Positions 40,295-51,258 of a stretch of 64,000 nucleotides of DNA are shown here, piece by piece. Numbering within the stretch: the first letter of the stretch is position 1; the number at the start of each line of letters is the position of its first letter. A program made the translations under genes and the position numbers. The stretch covers positions 3,806,001-3,870,000 of the forward strand of contig CATNEN010000002.1 of assembly GCA_950097015.1 (NCBI GenBank). The letters run 5' to 3'. The DNA is from Macrostomum hystrix (Eukaryota; Platyhelminthes; Macrostomidae). The notes beneath the pieces are model-generated. The model was not told where the DNA came from. It was given only the letters and a program-made list of their open reading frames with translations, and did no database searches.

Positions 40295-41720
40295 AATCTG
40301 CAAATGAAATCCATGCTTGCTAATTAACTAATTTATTTCAAGGCCACTCAACAGGCTTTGGTTTATCCATACATTGTTCAGTCTTTAGGAGGAGCCACAA
40401 GTAAAGGTATTTCTCCCTTAAAGCAAAAATAGATGGGGCAGTTAAAAGTACAAGCAAACAAAATCTAATTGTTGCAGATCTGCCTATAAACATATAATTA
40501 CTAATTTTATATTAACTTAACTAGAAATGAACTGAATGGCATAGGACAGGTATCGGGTCTATTGTTACAGAGGGAGGCTGGAGCGCCCTGAAGTGTGAAA
40601 AGCGCGTCGCATACGTAGATTGCAAGCAAATTAAGAGGCCCAGACAGGTCAGTCTGTTCTGACAGATTTTCCATCTGCGCTACTCAGAGTAGCATTGGCA
40701 GCATTTTTATTTTCTTTGATCAATTTCAAAGAAATTTAATTGAGAAGCGTAGAATCCTGACGAAACAAAAATATTGTTAGTGGAATCTAGACTTTCAATA
40801 TTTAGCAGCCCAAAAGTTTAAAATTTCGAAAACTCAGTTTTTATTCTTATTTATTGACAAAAACGAAAACAGCACGCGAAAGTGAATGAATGTAGACGAG
40901 ACGCACACAAACTGAATAAATATTCGACAAAAACTGCCAGCCACCTAAGTGAATGAATTACGACAAAGAAATCAATTATCAAAGAGGAAAAGTGATATTT
41001 AGTTGCACTTATACATATGTTTTCGTGTTTATAGTTAAAGGAGAATGAAGAATATGAAATAAAAGGTTGAAAAAAGCAGCACACACGGATACGCAGTTAG
41101 CAGCACTTATTCTGTTGCGGCAATAATTAACAGAGGGGCCTACACTTTAGACTAACAGGTGGAGCATTATCTTAATAAGGCTTTTCATTCTAGATGGCCA
41201 TTTCTCACTGAAATGTGTACAGTCGCTATTCGCTATTCAAATTAAACAATATATTTTAGTAGACACTGGCAACAAACACAGAAAATGAATTCGGATGCAA
41301 TGCGGGGAAGTAAAATTATATTTAATGTGCAAACTGTACAGTTGCTTCCATGCGACAATAATTAATTGGATATTTCAAAGGTAAAGATTGCTGGGATAAA
41401 AAGGAGTTAGATAATAGTAGGATGAAGAGGGGTATAACTTAGGATAAAGAGTGGTGGGATAATCGTAGGATAAATCGAACTGGGATAATTGTGGGACAAA
41501 AGGGACTGGGAAATTTTAGGTTATGAAAGGAGGGGTTGATTTATATAAAATAAAACTAGGAAAATGTCCATTTTTAAATAGACATGGGATCAAATATGGT
41601 ATTAGACAAGAACGGTATTTGATCCAATAAGATGAAATCGGAATGTGAAGTTAAGAATATTAATGGGGATAGCATAACGATATTGGAGAAGTCACCTAAC
41701 AGTACAGACAAAAACGATAT
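40295..41720. other. Intergenic sequence 3' of CLPX
   Basis: No gene is recognised. Loose GGGATAA repeats occur at 41390-41530. A minus-strand frame at 40851-41084 is unassigned. Confidence 0.35.
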
Positions 41721-41726
41721 TTTATT
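41721..41726 (-). promoter_or_regulatory. AATAAA poly(A) signal of CLPX
   Basis: TTTATT on the + strand reads AATAAA on the gene strand about 54 bp after the CLPX stop. Confidence 0.6.
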
Positions 41727-41779
41727 TCTTCGACACAGTTAAAACCTGCATGACCCATCCAAAGGCGTACAAGCCCTCC

Positions 41780-44700
41780 CTACTTGACAAAGTTCTGCTC
41801 CAACGGCGGCTCCTCGGAGGCGTCCATCGGCACGCTGGGCCGCCGGATGTACTCAGGACTGGCCGCGCCCCTGGCGCACTCGGCCGAGATTCTCACTTCG
41901 CACACATCAGAGCCGGGCGTCTCGTAGCGGGCAGCCAGCAGCAGCGACTCAAGGATGGCTCGAAGGCCGCGGGCTCCGGTCTGGCGACGTTGGGCCTGAT
42001 GAGCGATCTCAAGCAGAGCCTCCTCAGTCACCTGCGCGATGGGAGATGGGATAATGAGGCATGGGAATAAATTGTTGGAATCCGATGGGATAATGAGGAT
42101 TGGGAATAAATTGTTGGAATCCGATGGGATAATGAGGATTGGGAATAAATTGTTGGAATCCGATGGGATAATGAGGATTGGGAATAAATTGTTGGAATCC
42201 GATGGGAGATAGGATAAAATGTAATAATCAGAACGGAAATGGGATAAAAGTTGTTAATCTAGTGGGAGATAGAATAAAAGATGTATTTATATAGTAGAAC
42301 ATGGGATAAAAGTATAGAACTCTAATGGGAGATGGGACAGAATGTTGGCCAGAGTTGCCCAGACCTCCAGGTTGCACTGGTCCATGCCGAACAGCAGTTT
42401 GTACTGGCTGATAAGGGCATTCCTTGGCTCCACGAGAATCCTGGCCAGCATGGCGGCGTCCAGGCTGTGCAGGACGCTGATGACAGGGAAGCGGCCGACG
42501 AACTCCGGGATCATGCCGAAGTCGATGAGGTCGCGAGCTTCAACCCTGGCCAGCACGCGGTCGTCGTCCATCAGCGGGTCGCCAGTTGATACCGGCTGGT
42601 TGAAGCCGACGCCCCGCTGCTGCTCCCGGCGCCTGACAATCTTGGCGAGGCCGTTGAAGGCGCCGGATGCGATGAACAGAATGTTGGAGGTGTCCACGGC
42701 TACAGTCTCACCGCGCTCGCGACGATTGCCTGCGGGAGGGCAGGTGTGAAATGGGATATTTCAGTTGGCATTTAAGATTCTAAAAATATGGATATTTAAC
42801 AGATTGGGATAGCAGATTAAGTGATAAAAACAAAAGTAGCTTAACATTCGAACTTCTGACGTCTCGGAGAAGTCCGAATCTGTAATCACTAGGGGACAAT
42901 TTCCTAATCCCTAGATTGGGATTAATGATAAACTAGAGGGGTTGAGGCATGGTTGTTACAGTGGCGGACTCATCACTTAAAAGCCGAGGGTTAAACTCCC
43001 GAAAGCAGTTTACCCAGTCTGTGTCTTTCTCAGGTGAGGGTACTGTGGCCTCCCCCAGTCCAAGGACTGAACAGGCATACGCAGCTTTCAGATGCGCCAC
43101 GGAATGCGCGACTGCACATCTTGCCTAATTAAGGCAGGTGTAATAAATTATCCATTATTATAGAGCAGTCCACAGGCGGGGGTCAGTGTCTGAGCGGTCT
43201 GACGCGTTTGCCTCTTGCACCAAGGTCCTTGAGCTCGATTCCGCGGCGAGGCCACATTCATTTGGGGCCCAGCCGCGGAGAGAAGGCTTGGGGGCTTGTC
43301 GTGCAATTCACGCCCTTAAGGGCCAACCTCCAAGGCACAGTGAGAGTGTACACTGCCTGACGATGAGAAAGTCGTGTGTGCTCAGGAGTCAACGGAATGA
43401 GCAGAATTGCATCCTCACTGGCTGAGGCCGTCTATTGTGAACAAATGATGCGCCATTGCCAGCAGCCCTCCTGCAATTATTAATTCATTGTCGCCTCACC
43501 CTTCGGTGCGTTGACAATGGTGCCCTCGACCATCTTGAGCATGCCCTGCTGGACGCCTTCCCCGCCGACGTCCCGCGTGGCGTGCAGCCCGCCTACCCGG
43601 CTGCTGATCTTGTCGATCTCGTCCAGGAACACAATGCCACTTTCGGCTCGGTCGACATTGAACCCGGCATCCTGCAGCAGCTTGCCGATGACGGATTCGA
43701 CATCTTCGCCAACGTAGCCAGCCTGGGTGAGGGTGGTGCAGTCGCAGATGGCGAAGGGCACATCCAGGCACTGGGCCAGGGTCTGGGCTAGCAGGGTCTT
43801 GCCGCAGCCTGTGGGTCCCAGCAGCAGGATGTTGCTCTTGTCAATGCGGGTCCTGTGCTGCTCCAGCTGCATCTGCTCCGAGCCGCGACCGTCGCGAGAG
43901 AAGCCGCCGTCGGGTCCTGAGCCGCCGGAAGCGGAAGACGATTTGCCGCTACCGGCGCCCGAGTTGAAGCGAAGGCCGCCGAGGCCGCCGACGCCTCCTG
44001 CTGCGCCGCTGCCACCACGCGGTCCAAGTACAGAGCCGTGCGGACTACTGGTGACTCCGGTCATGTGCATCAGGTCTGGAGTTGGGGAACAGCATGGCTT
44101 TTTCATAACCGATTCCTAAATATTGGTCATTCTTCGTGAGTCATTTCTGGTTTTGGGTCATTATTCATAAGTTATTCCTAAATATTAGTCATTGTTCGTG
44201 GCCGTTTCAAATCTAGGTCATTGTTGGTGACCCATTCCTAATTTAGGTCATAGTTCGCGAGTCTATCCTTGACTAGTTCATGAATCAGTCATGAGTCATT
44301 TATTGATTTGGGTCATTGTTCGTGAGGCGTTCCAAGTTTTGCGTCATTTTTCGAAATCAAATCGAAACTAAATTTAGTTTATTGTCCGTGACTCATTCAT
44401 CCAGTTGGATCATTTTTGATAACTAATTTCTAGTTTGGGTCTTTCTTCATTACCGCTTCCTAAAACATGATGCAAAAATAACAGATTTCTGATTTGAAAA
44501 TCTGTTAAACAATGAAAGGAACAAACCAAACGAATGTCGAATAGTTTAACTGTCTAAGAATGCTACTTAAATATAAAAACAAACTAAACTTTAATTGATA
44601 CCTTTAACACTACGAGGCTTTTTATTTAAAGCCTTGTCTAGAGCGCTGCTGATCGAGTCGGCTAAATCATAAAACATAATCGCGCAAGTTAATTACGATT

Positions 44701-47344
44701 ATATCGATGGTTGCTAATGACGCTATATGGTTAAGGACAGATGAGGACAGGACAAGACAGATGAGGATAGGACAAGATAGATAAGCACAGGACAAGTCAT
44801 ATGGGGACACTGGGACAGATAAATCAAATGGCGCAGGTCACCAACTCACCGGCGGTGGTGAAAGCCTCCGGACCGCCGAAGCCGCCGCCTGCGGCTGCGC
44901 CTCCGGCGCCATCGCGCAGAGTCAACTGGCCGCCAAGCGGCTGGGCGGAGGCGGCCGCGACCTGCTGCTGTTGCAGGATGAGGCCCTCGCGGTGGTGCTG
45001 CAGTCGGCGATAGTGTGAGTACACCTGGACGCTAAGCATACGCTTGGCCGAGCTCTGGCCGACCACGTACTTGTCCAAATAGGCGTTGATCTGAGTGTCA
45101 ATAGGGCGGTGGGAGAATGGGATTTAGAATTTTCAACACTACAATGCTCTAGATGATAAAAACCGGAATTATAGAGATAAATGTGTTTGATAAATCTTGG
45201 GACCAGGATTTGGGATTATGGGGGTTAAAGGATTACATAATTTTGGGATGAAAGGTTTCGGGGCCAAAAGATTCGGGAATCGTGGGAGGAGGATTGGAGA
45301 GCATGGAGATACAGGATTTGGAAATCTTGGGACGAGGATTTAGGATTATGGGGATAAAGGATTCGGGAATCTTGAGAGGAGGGTTTGGGATTATCGGGAT
45401 AAAGGATTCGGGAATCTTGGAAGGAGGATTTGGGATTATGGGGATAAAGGATTCGGGAATCTTGGAAGGAGGGTTTGGGATTATGGGGATAAAGGACTTC
45501 GGGAATATTGGAAGGAGGATTTGGGATTATGGGGATAAAGGATTCGGGAATCTTGGAAGGAGGATTTGGGATTATGGGACAAAGGATTTGGGAATCTTGG
45601 GAGGAGGGTTTTGGATTATGGGGATAAAGGATTTGGGAATCTTGGGACGAGGATCTGGGATTATGGGGATAAAGGATTCGAGAATCTTGGAAGGAGGGTT
45701 TGGGATCATGGGGATAAAGGACTTCGGGAATCTTGGAAGGAGGATTTGGGATTATGGGGATAAAGGACTTTGGGAATCTTGGGAGGAGGATTTTGGGATT
45801 ATGGAAATAAATTATCTAGGAACATGGGAATAGAGGATATTGGACATTGATAAATGAAGGATGCGGGATTATGGGGATAATCAAAGTATCTAGGATCTTT
45901 CTTGTTTTTTGGATCTGTGACTAATGTGATAAAAGGTCTTTACCTTCTTAGGATAGGGGATCTCCTTCTCCTTCACAGAGTCCGATGCCTTGGCGGCGTC
46001 GTCGCGACCCTCCGGCTGGCAGAGGAAGAACTGCTGACAATTGCTGCACTGGAGAAACACGCTCACTGCCATTTAAAACGGAACAAGTATGAATTAAATA
46101 GGGTTAATAAAGGATAGGTTATCATTTTGAGTAAAGCATATCCCATTCATATAATTATTATATGTCTTAAAATTTAATCGATCAAGATATCTATACAAAT
46201 TTTAGATTTTACAACAACGATTTAACGAAATAACGAAAAGTAAAGACCCGAATACTCATTTGGATGGCATTGAACAATATTTCCGCATAGGAAAATAAAG
46301 TTTTCGGTGTGGAAAGGGATTTGAAAGGGATTAAAATCGATAAGTTTTTTTGACTAAAAAATTCTTAAATTTCGGATTGGGGGAAATGGGGATTGAGAAT
46401 TTGGAACCGAACTGTTAGGGATCTAGGATTTGGGATCGGAATGCTAGGGATCAGAATCTGGGATCGGAATGCTAGGGATCTAGAATTTGGGATCGGAATG
46501 CTACGGATCTAGGATTTGGGATCGGAATGCTAGGGATCTAGAATTTGGGATCGGAATGCTAGGGATCTAGGATTTGGGAACGGAATGCTAGGGATCTAGG
46601 ATTTGGGAACGGAATGCTATGGATCAGAATTTGGGATCGGAATGCTAGGGATCTAGAATTTGGGATCGGAATGCTAGGGATCTAGGATTTGGGATCGGAA
46701 TGCTAGGGATCTAGGATTTGGGATCGGAATGCTAGGGATCTAGGATCTGGGATCGGAATGCTAGGGATCTGGGATTTGGGATCGGAATGTCAGGGATCTA
46801 GGATTGGGCATCCAGTAATCAAAGACTCACATCCCGATGCGTTCATTGGCGAAATGGTCATCGCTCCACAATTCGGGCACTGCATAGTGGACGAAAAGTG
46901 TCCACCGCCGCCGCCAGCGGAGGCGCCTTTCTTTCCGCCGCGACCGCCGCCGACATTGCCGCCGGCGCCGGGAGAAGCCGACTTTCGACCGCCGCTGCCG
47001 CCGCCGTTGCGAGCACCGCCGCCGCCTCCGCCGTTCGACCCACCCAGACCGCTGCTGCTACCGTAAGAGCAGCGGGCAGCAGCCAGGCTGAAGTGTCTCT
47101 GCTGCCACTTGTTCAGTCTTAGAGTGTGCTGCGTCACCCGACTGTGACCGCACAGGGAGCCGCTAGCAGATGTCGAAGCCAGGACAGCGCATCGTGGGCC
47201 CACTAGATTGTTAGTTTGATGTTGGCATAAGATTGTATGACATGTTATGCTAGCTATGGTAGTTGGATTGTAGCAATGGAACTTACATATAAACAGACAT
47301 ACTCCATGAGACAGTCCCTTGAGGTAAGCCACCTTGGAAGTCAT
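41780..47344 (-). CDS. CLPX: CLPX, mitochondrial AAA+ unfoldase of the ClpXP protease
   Basis: Seven exons: 47287..47344, 46831..47202, 45944..46065, 44850..45090, 43500..44075, 42365..42729 and 41780..42031. Phases 1, 1, 0, 1, 1, 0 all agree; 661 aa (human 633). The N-terminus is basic and probably a mitochondrial presequence. A zinc-binding domain has C128/C131 and C150/C153, joined across an intron. The AAA+ core has YVVGQ, Walker A GPTGCGKT (351-358), pore loop GYVG (384-387), Walker B IVFLDE (412-417), GAFNGL, the Arg-finger region MIPEFVGR and sensor-2 GAR at 597-599. ClpX unfolds substrates for ClpP in the matrix and also activates ALAS. A Gly/Ser/Arg-rich insert of about 75 residues precedes Walker A. 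Intron 1 (84 nt) keeps frame, so retention would still encode protein. Intron 6 has a weak donor, GTCTGG. Confidence 0.92.
42040..42215 (-). repeat. Intronic minisatellite, 39-bp unit (CLPX intron 6)
   Basis: Four near-identical units containing TTGTTGGAATCCGATGGGAT and AATGAGGATTGGGAATAAA, with degenerate ones on the right, fill most of the intron. In the gene's direction they lie next to the acceptor. Confidence 0.9.
42930..43145 (+). mobile_element. tRNA-derived SINE, second family
   Basis: A tRNA-like head (CAGTGGCGGACTCATCACTT, then B box GAGGGTTAAACTCCC) is followed by a body whose CAGTCCAAGGACTGAACAG and CAGATGCGC parts recur at 13045-13130. It lies in CLPX intron 5. Confidence 0.6.
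43180..43484 (+). mobile_element. tRNA-derived SINE, family A, copy 3
   Basis: The head GTGTCTGAGCGGTCTGACGC resembles the A box and D arm of tRNA-Ser/Leu. GAGCTCGATTCCGCGG is the B box. The body (CAGCCGCGGAGAGAAGG, GGCACAGTGAGAGTGTACAC) and the tail (CAGCAGCCCTCCTGCAATTA) match the copies at 13185..13500 and 15255..15590. It lies in CLPX intron 5, opposite to the gene. Confidence 0.8.
44095..44470 (-). repeat. Degenerate minisatellite, about 30-bp unit (CLPX intron 4)
   Basis: Loose repeats of GGTCATTGTTCGTGA plus GTCATTCCTAAATTT lie beside the acceptor of exon 5. They have decayed more than the arrays in the other CLPX introns. Confidence 0.7.
45180..45885 (-). repeat. Intronic minisatellite, about 45-bp unit (CLPX intron 3)
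   Basis: About 13 units containing TTTGGGATTATGGGGATAAA and GGATTCGGGAATCTTGG plus AAGGAGG occupy nearly all of the intron between exons 3 and 4. Confidence 0.92.
46380..46812 (-). repeat. Intronic minisatellite, about 29-bp unit (CLPX intron 2)
   Basis: About 15 units of GGGATCGGAATGCTAGGGAT plus CTAGGATTT end about 18 bp from the donor of exon 2. Confidence 0.93.
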
Positions 47345-49584
47345 GCAGGCCAGCTGAAGAATATTAAAAACTCACTGTTTTTGTTTCTATTGTTTATTAT
47401 TAAATAACTTTTTAACCAAAGCATATAAACTTTCCACTTTCAACTATATACTACACTAGGCTGTAATGCCAACTGGCTAATATAATTAAAAAAGCATACA
47501 AACAGTAGATAAACTGTTCTGCATTATGTGTAACTATAACTATAGTTTATCTAAGCTAGGAATAAACAATTAATTGATCAGCTTAGTTGCTTAAAAATAG
47601 TTTAAGCTGTTGCTATGGTACTCGTACAATGCTATTAAGGCTCACTTATTGATATAAAATATTTGAATGATAGAATAGATTAAACTTTATCTTAATTTTA
47701 TGTTCTATATTAATGTCATGGTAATAAGATTATAAGACCACTTAATTGACAGAGATAGTGTTAAATAAAGCAGCTGCCCCAATTGGGCTAGATGAGTACT
47801 GACAGAACAGCTGCTTGCAAATTGTGTCTTTAATGTGTCTTGCTAAAGGACCTGAATTTTTTGGCAGTGGCCATTTTGACAATGAAGACACGGTAGACAC
47901 CAGTATTTAAGTAATTTACCACTGATTATTGGATACCATATCTTAGATCCCTAACATTCCAATCCTAAATCCTTAAGGCCTATTATTCCAATTTCCTAGC
48001 ATGGAAGTGTATTGCCTGGTGCTCCATGTACATTTATCAATTATCACACTGTTGCAATTATCATCCAATTCACATTGTTTAACCCCATGCTGCCCCATCT
48101 TATCTTGTTCATGCTGGCTCACTCACCTGTTAGCCAATATAATAAACTGATAATGGGCTTTGGGCCCAAACTGGCCTCATCATCAACACTCCACAAATCA
48201 GTAGCCTTTTTCTTTACAGCATCTCCTATGCTTATATCTAAGGCTGCCAACCTGCTCAAGCTCACATTGGGCTTGGAAGTGGCTCCCTCGATGCCAGGGC
48301 CTAATCTCCCTATCAATGCTGCTCACTGGCAGCTAATGTGAGCTGCTCTGGAGACCATCAGCAATGCCGACAACTATGCTTGTAGTGACCAGGAAGCCCT
48401 TGTCTGCCACGCTCTGCCAATGTTGCCTGATGCTGCTAGGCCAATGCCTCTGCAATAATAATCACAATTGCAGTTGACCACTTGCTTACATTCTGCTGAA
48501 TCAGCAAGAGGCCTGGCTACATAGAAGAAAAGCCCATTACCGCACCTACTGAAGACTGCCTATGATGACTTGACATTAATTGGCACTAAACTAGGGCAGA
48601 GCTAACCTAGTTAATTGTAATTCTGACATTCAAAGTTTGGTACTCTAGAGTCTAAGTATTAATAAGTGTGAGTCACATATCTCATACCTTTGCAGAATTC
48701 AACTAATTGCTCATCTATTCTAGTCTTGAAAAATGATAACTTTATATCTGATTTTTTCAAAATTAGATACCAGATATTCCAAAGTCTAGCCTAAGCTGCA
48801 TCGACAGATTGCTTTAGGTGAAGAAGAATGCTAGGCCTAGTTCATTTTACAGATTCTGCTAAAACTAGAGCCAGTATGTATATAATGTACCTATTTTGTA
48901 TAATGGTTTCTCATAGGCCTATAAATAATGATTTATGTTTAAGTATGAGAAGTTAATGTATGCTTTTTCCTAGAAATATTATAATAATATGTTTATTTCT
49001 CTATTATGTTCTAAATGCTCTATAATTTTTTAATGTTCTTATGCCAACCTCATTTCCCAGTATAAATGTGTTTAACAGTGTTTTGTCATCTAAAATCTCA
49101 ATGTCTGCTAGTTAGAGTTCAGGAGAAAAACAGATGTGCTAGAATAGCAGTTTTTGTTTAATATACAGTTCTTGTGCCAGTAATTTGGTTGAAGAGTTGC
49201 AATGCTGATTGGTTGAAATATAGGCTAATACAGAAAGTAAGATGGGTTAAAGTAAAGTAATAAGAGAGCAGAATACAATTTGTTTGACTGGTAAACCTCC
49301 AGTCCACTAGAAGCCTTTGAAGACTAGATAGACAAAATAATATATAAACAACAAGTAATTCAATAAGATTAGAAAGTTTGAAAGCATTTACCACTTGGGC
49401 ACTCATTATTATTTGCTACCACAGTAGGCCTAATTGGTTATATAAATAATAGTGTTTTACTCCCTATAATTATACAAGTTTATTATAGTACAAGTTAATA
49501 AAGAAAGGTTGATTATAATTTTTACCATATGGCAGTTTATAACATTAAGTAATTTACTGTATAAGAAAAGAGCCCTAGGCTAGG
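47345..49584. other. Intergenic sequence upstream of CLPX
   Basis: AATATTCTTCAG|CTGGCC ends 9 bp before the CLPX ATG on the gene strand and looks like a 5' splice-leader or UTR acceptor. 47810-47880 has a CTTGCTAAAGGACC motif shared with the SINE-like fragment at 13520. A GC-richer patch at 48110-48560 holds an unassigned minus-strand frame ending at a good donor. Nothing else is recognised. Confidence 0.4.
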
Positions 49585-49592
49585 CTTATAAC

Positions 49593-51250
49593 AGTCCCAG
49601 GTCATTTTGGTGACAAGACATTTCAGTGACAGTCATTTCAGTGACAACTCTAGTCATTTTGGTGACAGAATTGGTCAGTTCGGCAACAACTTTTTTTGCA
49701 CCTGAATATGCTGAGAAAACAGCCATCCATGTTAACTAGGCATACCTAGATTAAGTATTATCAAATAATGATGCACGAATTTGTTTGAATCAATGTTTGG
49801 TGCCAATGGCAGGTCTTTGTTTTTTAACTTTCCAATGGTACTTTCGAGTAGTTTGGATACTTTCTACTTGAAAAAATAGCAAATTAGCTCAAGAAGATTC
49901 AAACAGTTGTTCTGTCTTTTCTCTGAATTAATTGTTGATTATTCTGATTTTAAGTCACACATAGAATGACTGCAGCAGTCTATACTATAAACTCTGAAAA
50001 GGACAAGCAATCAGTATGTCAATTTTCAAGTTTGCTACTTGCTAAGTCTACTTCCTTAAAGTTAAGCTTGCATTATTGAGTAATTCTGCCAGAATTCTGG
50101 CACATGAGCTAATTCTGGCCACATTTGAGCAGTATACAGACTGGATGAATCCGTCTCTATAGGAAGAAGAAAATTCACTAAGCTCTCCACAGAGTGTTGC
50201 ACATACATGCGCAACACTCGGCCGACCCGGCCGAACTGGCCGGGTGAAACGAGGGCCAAGCAAGGTAAGTCGCAAAAACCAATCGACCAAGCGCAAAAAA
50301 ATCAAAGGGGGGACCAAGGGACAAAAAAGGAAGACGTGAAGAAAAGGAAAAAGGGGAGAGAAAAAGAGCAAATGAGAGCAAACTAAGTCGTAAATAGAGC
50401 AATGAAACGAACTAAGTCGCAAATGAGAGCAAAAACTAAGTCGCACGGCCGGCTAAGATTTGGGAGGTTGCGCATGTATGATGGTTGCTATGGTTTTAGC
50501 TGGTTGAATAATGACACTGAAATTAAATGTGAATAAGTAGCTAAATGCCAGTATCCAGTTATATTGCAGTTGTAGGCCTAGTTGCATTTCTGTAAAAACA
50601 AACATATTATACATATTCAATTATAAATGAATAACTATTGAAACTATCAACTAGGCATACTCATTAAATCGTTTAATTTAAAGTAAAACTCAGACTCAAT
50701 CAGCAGCTTCTATGGTATTTTTCTTTGGAGGTTTTTACCTTAAAAGTATAAATGCATAAATATTAGGGCACATGCATGCAAAATAGACACTCATAACAAA
50801 CAAAAGTTAAATATAATACCAATTTCAAGCTCCACATGAGGTTCTTCATATTGCAGTGTATACCAAACTATAACAATTTGCCTTTCTAATGCTTTTTAAA
50901 ACTAAGGGGTTTAGGCTATTGAAAATTTAAAGGGGTGTGAGAATTTTAGTCTTTATAATTTTTTAGTAAACAGAATTATCACAAAAAAGCGTGTGCGATA
51001 TAAAGAATATAAAAATGTAAATTACTTTCGCAATTAAAAAATGAAACGGTAGGACTAGGCGATACCGACTTACTAGGCTAGGCCTAGGTGGTAGTAAATA
51101 CTAGGGCCTACCTAATAATACTTAATAGGTGTGCATAGTTCACATGGAAAGCTGTTTTCTCAGCATATTTACATGCAACAATAGTTGTCACCGAACTGAC
51201 CAATTCTGTCACCGAAATGACTTGAGTTGTCACCGAAATGACCTGGGACC
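49593..51250. mobile_element. 1.66-kb inverted-repeat transposon, non-autonomous, 8-bp TSD
   Basis: The ends are AGTCCCAGGTCATTTTGGTG and the inverse of GGTCCCAGGTCATTTCGGTG. The inverted homology extends about 130 bp inward and itself consists of GTCATTTYGGTGACA subrepeats. CTTATAAC is duplicated at 49585..49592 and 51251..51258. No transposase frame is present. The 8-bp duplication with T at position 2 and A at position 7 fits a hAT-type target. A second MITE is nested inside. Confidence 0.85.
50202..50480 (-). mobile_element. MITE-1, second copy, nested
   Basis: It has the same CATACATGCGCAAC termini and purine/pyrimidine-biased interior as 37613..37874, inverted. It lies inside the 1.66-kb inverted-repeat element. 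Its flanks (GTGTTGCA and ATGGTTGC) no longer show a clean 8-bp duplication. Confidence 0.75.
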
Positions 51251-51258
51251 CTTATAAC

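Noticed and set aside
41780-47344. Bacterial contamination carrying clpX
   Set aside because: Seven exons with GT-AG introns in agreeing phases, intronic SINEs and minisatellites show a nuclear animal gene.
48119-48316. Coding exon on minus strand ending in CTAACAG|GTGAGT
   Set aside because: A good donor, but no acceptor-to-gene continuity or family resemblance.
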